Positions 8,840 through 17,479 of a DNA stretch of 64,000 bases are shown here, one piece after another. A program made the position numbers and the translations under genes. The notes under the pieces are model-generated. The model saw only the letters and a program-made list of their open reading frames with translations, was not told the origin of the DNA and did not search any database. The DNA comes from Nitrospirota bacterium. Lineage in GTDB: Bacteria; Nitrospirota; Thermodesulfovibrionia; Thermodesulfovibrionales; JdFR-85. Location of the stretch: positions 36,244-100,243 of the forward strand of contig WGER01000029.1 in NCBI GenBank assembly GCA_015492645.1, read 5' to 3'. Within the stretch, counting starts at the first letter, position 1, and each line of letters begins with the position of its first letter.

Positions 8840-9328
8840 TTACCCAAAGAGTTTCTCAATATCTTCATCTGTTATATCTGCAAAGGGAGATATCTCTTCC
8901 ACCTTCTTTTCTGGTCTCCTGGTCTCGAGTTCACTGAAGACCTGTTCCAGCACCTGCGACGACTTCTTCACCCTGAGTCTGACAAGTCCGAGGGAAGACC
9001 TCTGATCAAATACCACCACGAGTATGACCTTATTTGCCACAAGGGAGATATGGATATTGTCCCTTTCACCCTCGTGAAAGAGTATGGAAAACTCCTTCTG
9101 GCCGAGCAACTTGGCGATACCACCTGTGGCTGCAATATTGCCGGCAGTCAGTGAAGCAAGCGCGGTTGTATCAATATTTCTTGTTTCGCCCACGGAGGCG
9201 ATGAGTTGTCCATTTCTGTCTACAAGGAAGACGAGTTTTGCGTTGGAGAGTTGATAGAGCCTTCTCAACTCCTCATCGATCCTCTTGAAGGCATCTTCAT
9301 AGAGTACGAATTCAGCCATAGCCTTCAA
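8840..9328 (-). CDS. Roadblock/LC7 domain protein (MglB-like)
   Basis: Roadblock fold pattern (VFLVDRNGQLIASVG...LASLTAGNIAATGGIAKLLG), adjacent to mglA. Confidence 0.85.
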   Translation of the reverse strand: MKAMAEFVLYEDAFKRIDEELRRLYQLSNAKLVFLVDRNGQLIASVGETRNIDTTALASLTAGNIAATGGIAKLLGQKEFSILFHEGERDNIHISLVANKVILVVVFDQRSSLGLVRLRVKKSSQVLEQVFSELETRRPEKKVEEISPFADITDEDIEKLFG

Positions 9329-9346
9329 TGAGTTTCAAATCCTGTC

Positions 9347-10309
9347 CTAAGAGGCAGTCTCTTCTTCCTGATCCTTCCAGAATGCCTCCTCTCTCAAGAG
9401 TGCCTCCCACTCCCTGTCCACATATTCCTGAATCTGTTGAAGGATGTGCTCATTGTCGGGTGAGAAGAGGTGTCTGAACCTGCCCTGTGTCTTCAGGAAC
9501 TCCACAACGGGCCTCTTTTCCTTCGGTTTGTAGTTTATTGTGAGTCTGCCATTTTCATATTCGTACAGTGGCCAGAAGCAGGTCTCTACCGCCAGTTTCG
9601 TATCCTGTATCGTCGTGTTGGTGCCGGTCCTCCAGCCGCGGTTACAGTGGGCAAGGATATTAATAAAGGCGGGTCCATCCACATCCAGGGCCTTACGGAC
9701 CTTGGTCATCAGGTCACGCCAGTGAGCAGGAGTAGTCTGGGCTACATAGGGGATCCCATGGGCAGCCATTATCTTTGTGAGATTCTTTCTGGGTTGCAAT
9801 TTGCCAGGGATCACCTTCCCAGCAGGTGAGGTGGTGGTATTAGCACCCAGCGGTGTGGCGCTCGAACGCTGAATACCCGTGTTCATATAGGCACCGTTGT
9901 CATAGCAGATATAGACTATATCATGACCCCTTTCCATCGCACCTGACAGGCTCTGGAAACCGATATCATAGGTCCCGCCATCACCGCCAAAGGCTATAAA
10001 CTTTATCTTCCTGTCAATTTTGCCCTTCTTCCTGAGTGCCCTGTACATCGTCTCCACCCCTGATATGGTGGCTGCAGCATTCTCAAAGGCGGTATGGATC
10101 CAGGGTATCCTCCAGGCGGTATAGGGATATATGGTTGTGGAGACCTCAAGGCAGCCAGTTGCATTGGCAGCCACAACAGGCACCTCTGCTGCAAGAAGCA
10201 CCTGCCTGACGGCAATCGGTGCCCCACAGCCCGAGCAGAGTCTGTGACCTCCTGTGAGGAGTTCCTCCTTTTTCGAGAGTTCCTTTAATCTTAAAGGGGT
10301 TGTGCTCAT
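9347..10309 (-). CDS. porB: 2-oxoacid (pyruvate):ferredoxin oxidoreductase beta subunit
   Basis: TPP-binding FGGDGGTYDIGFQSLSGAMERGHD...YDNGAYMNTGIQRS. Confidence 0.93.
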   Translation of the reverse strand: MSTTPLRLKELSKKEELLTGGHRLCSGCGAPIAVRQVLLAAEVPVVAANATGCLEVSTTIYPYTAWRIPWIHTAFENAAATISGVETMYRALRKKGKIDRKIKFIAFGGDGGTYDIGFQSLSGAMERGHDIVYICYDNGAYMNTGIQRSSATPLGANTTTSPAGKVIPGKLQPRKNLTKIMAAHGIPYVAQTTPAHWRDLMTKVRKALDVDGPAFINILAHCNRGWRTGTNTTIQDTKLAVETCFWPLYEYENGRLTINYKPKEKRPVVEFLKTQGRFRHLFSPDNEHILQQIQEYVDREWEALLREEAFWKDQEEETAS

Positions 10310-10329
10310 CTCTCCTCTCCTTATCTGAT

Positions 10330-11508
10330 TTATTCTCTCACACCGAGGTAGTCCTTCTGGACCTCTACCTCGCCGGTCTCAAGCACCTTCACCATTTGCT
10401 GAATCGCCTGTTCCGCATGCTCTGGCATAAAGTCCCTGCCACCAAGACCGTAGATCCAGTTCAACATGAGGGGTCTTGCCCCATTTGTAGTAAATGCAGA
10501 GGCCACCTCCATGTATGTGGGGCCAAAACCGCCAAAGGAGTCCGCCCTGTCAAGTACACCCACCACCTTTGCATTCCCTAAGGCCTCTGCCACCTCCCTG
10601 TAGGGGAATGGCCTGAAGAGCCTGGGCTTGAGCAGACCCACCTTAATACCTCTGTCCCTGTAACTGTCCACCACATCCTTCATGGTCCCGGCAGCAGAGT
10701 TCAGTATCACCACCGCAATCTCTGCATCATCGAGTCTATAGGATTCAAAGAGGCCGTAACTCCTGCCACTTATCCTTTCAAACTCCTTCGCCACCTCCAG
10801 CACGACATCTTTCACATGGAGCATCGCCTCGTGCTGCTGTCGCTTGAATTCCATGTAATAGTCAGGCAGGACAAGTGGGCCATAGGTGACCGGGTGATCC
10901 ACATCAAGCAGGGGATAGGTAGCCCTGTACTCACCTACAAATTCCTTCACCACATCGTCAGGCAGAAGTTCCATACTCTCTATTGAGTGGCTTATTATAA
11001 AGCCGTCCATACAGACCATCACCGGAAGCCTCACATCAGGATGTTCTCCAATCTTTACTGCCTGGATCACATTGTCATAGGCCTCCTGGGCATTCTCTGA
11101 GTACAGTTGTATCCATCCACTGTCTCTTGCCCCCATACTGTCTGAATGGTCTCCGTGTATGTTGATTGGTGCAGAAAGGGCCCTGTTTACCACCGGCATA
11201 ACTATGGGAAGCCTCATACCTGAGGCGATATAAAGCATCTCCCACATCAGGGCGAGACCCTGTGAGGAGGTTGCTGTCATCACCCTCCCACCACCTGCAG
11301 CAGCCCCGATGCAGGCACTCATTGCACTGTGCTCACTCTCAACAGTTATGAGTTCTGTGTCCACCTCCCCATCAGCCACAAAGGTGGCAAACCTCTGCAT
11401 TATCTCTGTCTGGGGTGTTATGGGATAGGCGGCACAGACATCAGGATTAATCTGTTTCATTGCTGTGGCAACCGCCTGGTTACCAGTTAATGCGAGTTTC
11501 TTCCCCAT
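10330..11508 (-). CDS. porA: 2-oxoacid (pyruvate):ferredoxin oxidoreductase alpha subunit
   Basis: GNQAVATAMKQINPDVCAAYPITPQTEI, EHSAMSACIGAAAGGGRVMTATSSQGLALM; start adjusted to MGKKLALTG. Confidence 0.93.
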   Translation of the reverse strand: MGKKLALTGNQAVATAMKQINPDVCAAYPITPQTEIMQRFATFVADGEVDTELITVESEHSAMSACIGAAAGGGRVMTATSSQGLALMWEMLYIASGMRLPIVMPVVNRALSAPINIHGDHSDSMGARDSGWIQLYSENAQEAYDNVIQAVKIGEHPDVRLPVMVCMDGFIISHSIESMELLPDDVVKEFVGEYRATYPLLDVDHPVTYGPLVLPDYYMEFKRQQHEAMLHVKDVVLEVAKEFERISGRSYGLFESYRLDDAEIAVVILNSAAGTMKDVVDSYRDRGIKVGLLKPRLFRPFPYREVAEALGNAKVVGVLDRADSFGGFGPTYMEVASAFTTNGARPLMLNWIYGLGGRDFMPEHAEQAIQQMVKVLETGEVEVQKDYLGVRE

Positions 11509-11795
11509 CACTTGCCCTCCTCTACCATCACTATCGCCTTCTGCCCCTTCTTGCCCGGGCACTCATTGGCACAGATTCCACATCCCTTACAGTGTAGATA
11601 GTCAAAGTCCTCCCGCTTGCCATCCTTCACATTAACAGCCCCATCCGGACAGTAAATCCAGCAGAACAGACACTGTATGCAGTTCTCAGGCTTCCAGACA
11701 GGCCTGAAGGCCCGCCATGAGCCTGTATTGTACTGCACTGCATTACCTGCATCCGGTATAACACCGCCCATCGGTATATCTCTCCATCCCTTCAT
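11508..11795 (-). CDS. porD: Pyruvate:ferredoxin oxidoreductase delta subunit (2x[4Fe-4S])
   Basis: CIQCLFCWIYCPDGAV and CKGCGICANECP. Confidence 0.92.
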   Translation of the reverse strand: MKGWRDIPMGGVIPDAGNAVQYNTGSWRAFRPVWKPENCIQCLFCWIYCPDGAVNVKDGKREDFDYLHCKGCGICANECPGKKGQKAIVMVEEGK

Positions 11796-12367
11796 CCCTC
11801 TTTCACCTCCTCATAACCCCTTCTTGTTGCCTCAAGATTGGCAACTATCACCTTCTCTGAGAACTTACTCCCGAAACTCGCCTTCACGTCCTCAAGAAGT
11901 GTATCAAGGTCAACAATACCTGATGCCCTGGCAAGGGCACCGAGCATAGTGGAATTCGGAAGTGGCCTTCCTATAGTGTCAATGGCAATCTTTGTGGCAT
12001 CAACGGTAAATACCTTCTGAGTTGGTTTCAGATTCAGTTTCTGTCTCAACTCCTCAGGACTGTGAGAGGTATTCACCACAAAGATGGCATCATCAGGAGC
12101 ACCCTCGGTAACATCAATGCTCTCTATCAGGGTCGCATCCACTACCACCACTATGTTCGGCCTCGTTACCGGGGCATGGATCCTCAATTCCCTGTCACTG
12201 ATTCGGTTATAAGCCCTCACAGGGGCGCCTGCCCTTTCAGGTCCGTATTCAGGAAAGGCCTGGACATTCTTGCCCTTGCTAAGACACGCATCTGCAAGGA
12301 CCTTTGCTGCCGTTACTGTCCCCTGACCTCCTCTGCCATGCCATCTGATCTCGATGGTTTCTCCCAT
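11792..12367 (-). CDS. porC: Pyruvate:ferredoxin oxidoreductase gamma subunit
   Basis: EIRWHGRGGQGTVTAAKVLADA; start adjusted to MGETIEIRW. Confidence 0.92.
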   Translation of the reverse strand: MGETIEIRWHGRGGQGTVTAAKVLADACLSKGKNVQAFPEYGPERAGAPVRAYNRISDRELRIHAPVTRPNIVVVVDATLIESIDVTEGAPDDAIFVVNTSHSPEELRQKLNLKPTQKVFTVDATKIAIDTIGRPLPNSTMLGALARASGIVDLDTLLEDVKASFGSKFSEKVIVANLEATRRGYEEVKEG

Positions 12368-12447
12368 GTCTCCTCCCGAGATAATGAAGTTATTGTAGAG
12401 GATTGAGCCTTTATAATGCAAGTTAAGCACAGGGGGCTGAAGGCCCT

Positions 12448-14448
12448 TCAGGCCTTCAGCCCTGTGACCTCCACCTGCCTCAGCCAGAGTAGCCTTGAGC
12501 CCTCTATCACAGAGTTGTTCAGGGCAGGGATGAGTTCTGATGGGTTGTACTGGAGGTCATCCCTCTTTCTTATCTCTGCTGGGGTGAGTGTTGGCTTGAA
12601 TGCCTTGAGTTGTTTTTTAACATCAGCAGTCTTCGCCACCTTCAGTTCCTTCTCCATCACCTTTGAAAGCCCCCTCAGGGTCTCTCTCACTGTCCTTGAC
12701 TCCCCGTAGGGATCCACCGCCTGCTCAACGGTCTTAAGATGTCCCATATAGTCCACGATACTACCAGACATCTCGTACACAGTTGTGGTCGGCAGAACAA
12801 GGTCAGCCTCCATCGCAAGCGAACTCATATGTGTGTTCTGAACAACCAGAAAATCAACATCTTCAGGCCTCTTTATAGGCACCTCTCCCAGACAGTACAT
12901 GACCCTTGTTGCACCACCTACAAGTTCCCTGTATCTATAACCACTACCGACGAAACCCATAAGGAGTGTCCCCTTCGCATTCGCCTCAACCGGCACAGAA
13001 AGCACCCCGCCCTTAAGGATACCGAAGGCCTTTGTAGACTCAAAGAATAAAGGAGTAGTGATGACCAAAGGGGAGTCTGCATCAACAAACATCTGGGCAG
13101 CCTTTTCGGCATCCTCGGTAACAGGGACATCCGGCAGGCTGACAGACTCGGGCTGTCTGAGACCCTTCTTTGATAGTGCCCGCAGCAGACTGCTGATCCC
13201 GGAGACCTCCTCTCCCTCCAGAACAACATGGGCAACATCCCCAAGAGTAGTTCCGCCTATCACCACCAGTTTCGCACCCCTTGCCACCTTCTTTCTTATC
13301 GAGGCATCAAGGGCTGCCAGTACCCGATCCCACTGGGATGCAGACAGGCCGACAACCACCAGCAGGTCAGACTCCTGTATATCATAGGATGGACCGAGCA
13401 GTGAATCGGCATCTGCGTACAGGCTCACCGTGGAGTCATAACTGTTTATACCTGTGGACTCCGCAAAGGCCCTGAGCGTCAGGAGATCCTCATTCAGGAG
13501 GTTGCCTGTGGTGATGATTCCCACCTCTGCCGGATTTCTCATCGCCTCAGCCATACTCTCAAGCGCCTCCTGCCAACTCACGGGCCTCAATTCCCCGTCA
13601 ATCCTCTTGAGGGGCTCTGTTATCCTCTTATCAGAGTTTATAAAATCAAAACCGAACCTTCCATAGGCACAGATATAATGGTCAACCCTCTCCTCAGGTG
13701 TGCCTATATTCACCTTTGCCACATCCCTGCCGTGTACACTCACCACCGTGCTACAACCACAGCCACAACCGAGACACACTGATCCGAACCTCCGGTACTC
13801 CCACTCCCTTCCCTTCCGCCATCTGTCAGCCTCAAGGAGGGCATTCACTGGACAGGCATCCACACAACTGCCACAGAAGGTACAGCCAGCCTCGTGCAGG
13901 GGTCTATCCTCTGCAGTCACCACCCTGGAACCCACTCCTCGGCCATAGAAGTCAAGCACAGAGGTCCCCTGTTCCTTACAGACCCTCACACACCTCCCAC
14001 AGAGTATGCAGTAGTCAGGGTCACGCTTTATAAAGGGGTTTTTGTCGTCCACAGGAAAACCAAACTTTTTACGGGTGAATGAACTCTCCTTCACCTCGTA
14101 TTCATAGGCATACCTCTGAAGGTCACATACTCCCGCCTTCGTACAGGTCATGCAGTCAAGCGGATGCATGGAGACTATCAGGTCCACCACAAACCGTCTC
14201 AACTCCCTTATCTTCTCACTGTCAGTGACCACATCAAGGTCCTCCTTCACACGGGTGTTACAGGCGATGGTCATCCTTCCACCAATCTCAACCATGCACA
14301 TCCTGCAGGCACCTATCCCCTTCATCCCCTTGATATAGCAGAAATTGGGTATATGTATCCCCACAGACTCCGCAGCGTCAATCAGATTTACCCCTTCAGG
14401 AAGCCTGTATTCCTTACCGTCTATCCTCACCCTCACCTTCTTAGCCAT
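12448..14448 (-). CDS. NuoG-like / molybdopterin-fold iron-sulfur subunit (NADH:acceptor oxidoreductase type)
   Basis: N-terminal [2Fe-2S] CYIKGMKGIGACRMCMVEI, His-Cys type cluster, CILCGRCVRVCKEQG and CTFCGSCVDACP, then CLGCGCGCSTV molybdopterin-oxidoreductase fold. Confidence 0.85.
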   Translation of the reverse strand: MAKKVRVRIDGKEYRLPEGVNLIDAAESVGIHIPNFCYIKGMKGIGACRMCMVEIGGRMTIACNTRVKEDLDVVTDSEKIRELRRFVVDLIVSMHPLDCMTCTKAGVCDLQRYAYEYEVKESSFTRKKFGFPVDDKNPFIKRDPDYCILCGRCVRVCKEQGTSVLDFYGRGVGSRVVTAEDRPLHEAGCTFCGSCVDACPVNALLEADRWRKGREWEYRRFGSVCLGCGCGCSTVVSVHGRDVAKVNIGTPEERVDHYICAYGRFGFDFINSDKRITEPLKRIDGELRPVSWQEALESMAEAMRNPAEVGIITTGNLLNEDLLTLRAFAESTGINSYDSTVSLYADADSLLGPSYDIQESDLLVVVGLSASQWDRVLAALDASIRKKVARGAKLVVIGGTTLGDVAHVVLEGEEVSGISSLLRALSKKGLRQPESVSLPDVPVTEDAEKAAQMFVDADSPLVITTPLFFESTKAFGILKGGVLSVPVEANAKGTLLMGFVGSGYRYRELVGGATRVMYCLGEVPIKRPEDVDFLVVQNTHMSSLAMEADLVLPTTTVYEMSGSIVDYMGHLKTVEQAVDPYGESRTVRETLRGLSKVMEKELKVAKTADVKKQLKAFKPTLTPAEIRKRDDLQYNPSELIPALNNSVIEGSRLLWLRQVEVTGLKA

Positions 14449-14473
14449 TGAGTCCTCCTTTAAAGATTTTATT

Positions 14474-15073
14474 TCAGACCCCCACCTGCTGGGGCTCTTG
14501 CTCTGCGACATCCACTATCTCTATCGCCCCATACTGGCAGACCTTTATACACTCACCACACCTGCTGCACCTCTTATCCACTATCTCAAAGGGGAGATAC
14601 CCCGTTCTATAGGGTGCCTTCTTCTCACCCACAATCGCAAAGTCCTTGCAGACCTCAAGACAGTCTCCACACATGGTGCATTTTTCAGGAATCACCCTGT
14701 ATCTGATGAGCGCCTTACAGACCCTTTCAGGACACCTACCGGTGGCATGGGCGACATAGACATCCTCCTGCTCCTTTAGACTCTTCTCTATGTACTCAGC
14801 CACATCCTTTCCCCTCTTACACATAGAGGAGATGAACATCTTGGGAACAATCTCTCTTATCGCATCTATGTCCTCCCTGCCACCACGCCCCTCAATCAGG
14901 TTCCTCACCCTTATCCTCATCTCGTAACTACCCATCGGACAGGGCAGACACCTGCCACACATCGGCCCATCAATAAACTCATCTAACAGACGTATCACCC
15001 TGTGAAGGAGACACCTTTCAGACTCGATCTCCTTAAAAATATCCTTCAGGGTCTTGGCCTTCTCATCACTCAT
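14474..15073 (-). CDS. Stand-alone NuoF C-terminal-like iron-sulfur protein with ferredoxin domain
   Basis: CGRCLPCPMGSYEMRIRV NADH_4Fe-4S-type motif plus two CxxCxxCxxxC motifs; no FMN/NAD domain; start adjusted to MSDEKAKT. Confidence 0.8.
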   Translation of the reverse strand: MSDEKAKTLKDIFKEIESERCLLHRVIRLLDEFIDGPMCGRCLPCPMGSYEMRIRVRNLIEGRGGREDIDAIREIVPKMFISSMCKRGKDVAEYIEKSLKEQEDVYVAHATGRCPERVCKALIRYRVIPEKCTMCGDCLEVCKDFAIVGEKKAPYRTGYLPFEIVDKRCSRCGECIKVCQYGAIEIVDVAEQEPQQVGV

Positions 15074-15084
15074 AGATCCTCCTT

Positions 15085-16980
15085 TCAGACCTTCTCTGTA
15101 ACTTCTTTTTTCCTCGGTACCTTCTCTATCTTTACAGCACCTATCGGACATGCCAGATAACAGGCCTTACACTTCACACAGACTGACTGGTCAATGTAGA
15201 ATTTATCCCTCAGTTCCTTCACAGCCCCATATGCACATGCCTGCTTGCAGAGCCCGCAGAGGAAACACTCGGTATGTTCTATCCTGAAAAGTCCCAGCCC
15301 CTTACAGACCTTTGCCCTGCAGTACTTGTCGTAGATGTGTTCCTCGTATTCCTCTCTGAAGTACCTCAGGGTACTCAACACGGGGTTGGGTGCACTCTGA
15401 CCCAGACCGCACAGGGAGGCCGCCTTCACCCTATGGGCGAGTTTCTCAAGTCTCTCAAGGTCTTCAGGTTCGCCCTCACCACAGACAATCCTGTCCATTA
15501 TCTGGAGCATCTGGTAGGTACCTATCCTGCAGGGGGGGCACTTACCACAGGACTCTGCCTGGGTAAAACTCAAGAAGTATCTTGCCACATCCACCATACA
15601 GGTATCCTCATCCATCACCACCATCCCGCCTGAACCCATCATGGAGCCGAGTTCCCATAGAGAGTCAAAATCCACAGGGGTGTCCAGGTGCTCCTCAGGG
15701 ATGCACCCCCCGGAGGGACCACCTGTCTGGACCGCCTTGAACTTCTTATCACCAATAATGCCGCCGCCTATATCGAAGATTATCTCCCTCAGGGTGGTAC
15801 CCATCGGGACCTCCACCAGACCGGTGTTTTTCACCTTTCCTGTAAGAGCGAAGACCTTGGTCCCCGGTGAGTTGGGTGTGCCGATGCACCTGAACCAGTC
15901 TGCTCCCTTCTCTATTATCACGGGCACGCAGGCAAAGGTCTCCACATTGTTCAGGTTTGCCGGGTAGCCCCAGGGACCACCCCCGGGCTCCGAGACCCTC
16001 GGTGGCCTCGCCCTCGGGAATCCCCTCTCACCCATTATGGAGGCAACCAGTGCCGTCGCCTCACCACAGACAAAGGCACCTGCACCCTCACGAATATCGA
16101 GGAAGAAGTCAAAACCTGTGCCGAGGATATTCTCTCCCAGAAGCCCCAGGTCCTCTGCCTGCTGGATCGCTATCCTGAGGTTCTTCACCGCTAAGGGATA
16201 CTCATGCCTCACATAGATGAAGCCATACCTCGCCCCAATCGCATATGCACAGAGGAGCATCCCCTCTATAAGGCTGTGGGGATCACCCTCCATGATTGAC
16301 CTGTCCATGAACGCACCTGGATCACCCTCATCCCCGTTGGCTATTACCATCTTGATGTCACCAGGGGCGTGCTTCGTATGCCTCCACTTTCTGCCTGCTG
16401 GAAAGCCTGCACCACCACGGCCGCGGAGATTAGCCCTGTCCACCTCATCAAGCACCTCGTCAGGGCTCATGCTACTAAGGGCCTTCTCAAGGGCCTTATA
16501 CCCGCCAACTGCTATGTAGTGGTAGATGTTGCGGGGGTCTATTCTCCCGTTGTTCCGGAGGGCTACCCTCACCTGTTTCTTGTAAAAAGGCAACTCGTCC
16601 ATCAGTTCATAGGGCTCTGAATAGAGGCTCTCCCTCTCCATCAGGTGTCTGACAGGATATCCCCCGGTGAGGGTCCCTGACACGATAGCCTCAGCGTCAT
16701 CACTCCTGACCTTCCTGTAGAAGTAGCCGAAGGGTTCCACCTTCATCACCGGCCCCTTCTGACAGAGACCCTGGCAGCCCGTCCTCACAATCTGGACATC
16801 CAGACCCCTCTCTTTCGCCTTCTGTTCAATGGCCTCAATCACCTTCAGTGAGCCCGATGCCATACAGGCGGTCCCGGTGCAGGCTCTTATTATCTCCTTG
16901 TCTCTGGGGAAGGTCTCCTCCTGCAGAAGGAGCCTCAGGTTTCTCAGTTCCTCTATACTCTTAAGCCTTCCCATCACCAT
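15085..16980 (-). CDS. NADH-binding flavoprotein subunit, NuoF/HydB-like, with C-terminal ferredoxin domain
   Basis: N-terminal thioredoxin-like [2Fe-2S], LRGRGGAGFPAGRKW NADH/FMN motif, ESCGKCPPCRIGTYQM, C-terminal 2x[4Fe-4S]. Confidence 0.93.
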   Translation of the reverse strand: MVMGRLKSIEELRNLRLLLQEETFPRDKEIIRACTGTACMASGSLKVIEAIEQKAKERGLDVQIVRTGCQGLCQKGPVMKVEPFGYFYRKVRSDDAEAIVSGTLTGGYPVRHLMERESLYSEPYELMDELPFYKKQVRVALRNNGRIDPRNIYHYIAVGGYKALEKALSSMSPDEVLDEVDRANLRGRGGAGFPAGRKWRHTKHAPGDIKMVIANGDEGDPGAFMDRSIMEGDPHSLIEGMLLCAYAIGARYGFIYVRHEYPLAVKNLRIAIQQAEDLGLLGENILGTGFDFFLDIREGAGAFVCGEATALVASIMGERGFPRARPPRVSEPGGGPWGYPANLNNVETFACVPVIIEKGADWFRCIGTPNSPGTKVFALTGKVKNTGLVEVPMGTTLREIIFDIGGGIIGDKKFKAVQTGGPSGGCIPEEHLDTPVDFDSLWELGSMMGSGGMVVMDEDTCMVDVARYFLSFTQAESCGKCPPCRIGTYQMLQIMDRIVCGEGEPEDLERLEKLAHRVKAASLCGLGQSAPNPVLSTLRYFREEYEEHIYDKYCRAKVCKGLGLFRIEHTECFLCGLCKQACAYGAVKELRDKFYIDQSVCVKCKACYLACPIGAVKIEKVPRKKEVTEKV

Positions 16981-17467
16981 TACTCCTTTCTATCGCCTCT
17001 ATCACATCATCCACCTTCTTTGGAGTCAACTCACCAACCACCTCCTCATTTATGGTCACGACAGGGGCGAGCCCACAACAGCCGACACATCCGACCGTCT
17101 CAAGTGTCATGGTGAGGTCAGGGGTGGTCTCACCCACATCTATCTTGAAGTGTTCCTGGAGCCTCTCGAGCACCTTTGGGGCCCCTCTCACATGACAGGC
17201 GGTCCCCATACAGACACGGACTATCTTCCTGCCCCTTGGTGTGAAGTGGAACTGATGGTAGAAACTGGCAACTGAGTATATCTCTGCAAGGGGCAGTCCC
17301 AGTTTCCTTGACAGGTTCTGCAGGACCTCCGGTGGCAGATACCCATGCTCCTCCTGGATCCTGTGGAGGGTTGTTATAAGAACACCCCTCTTCTTCTCAT
17401 ATTCAGACAGGATCTCACCCACCCTGCCAATCTCTCTTTCTACATCAAGACCCTCTACCACATCCAT
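16961..17467 (-). CDS. NuoE-like [2Fe-2S] thioredoxin-fold subunit
   Basis: VCMGTACHVRGAPKVLERL ... TVGCVGCCGLAPVVTINEEVVGELTP. Confidence 0.93.
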   Translation of the reverse strand: MDVVEGLDVEREIGRVGEILSEYEKKRGVLITTLHRIQEEHGYLPPEVLQNLSRKLGLPLAEIYSVASFYHQFHFTPRGRKIVRVCMGTACHVRGAPKVLERLQEHFKIDVGETTPDLTMTLETVGCVGCCGLAPVVTINEEVVGELTPKKVDDVIEAIERSNGDGKA

Positions 17468-17479
17468 ATCTTACCTCCT

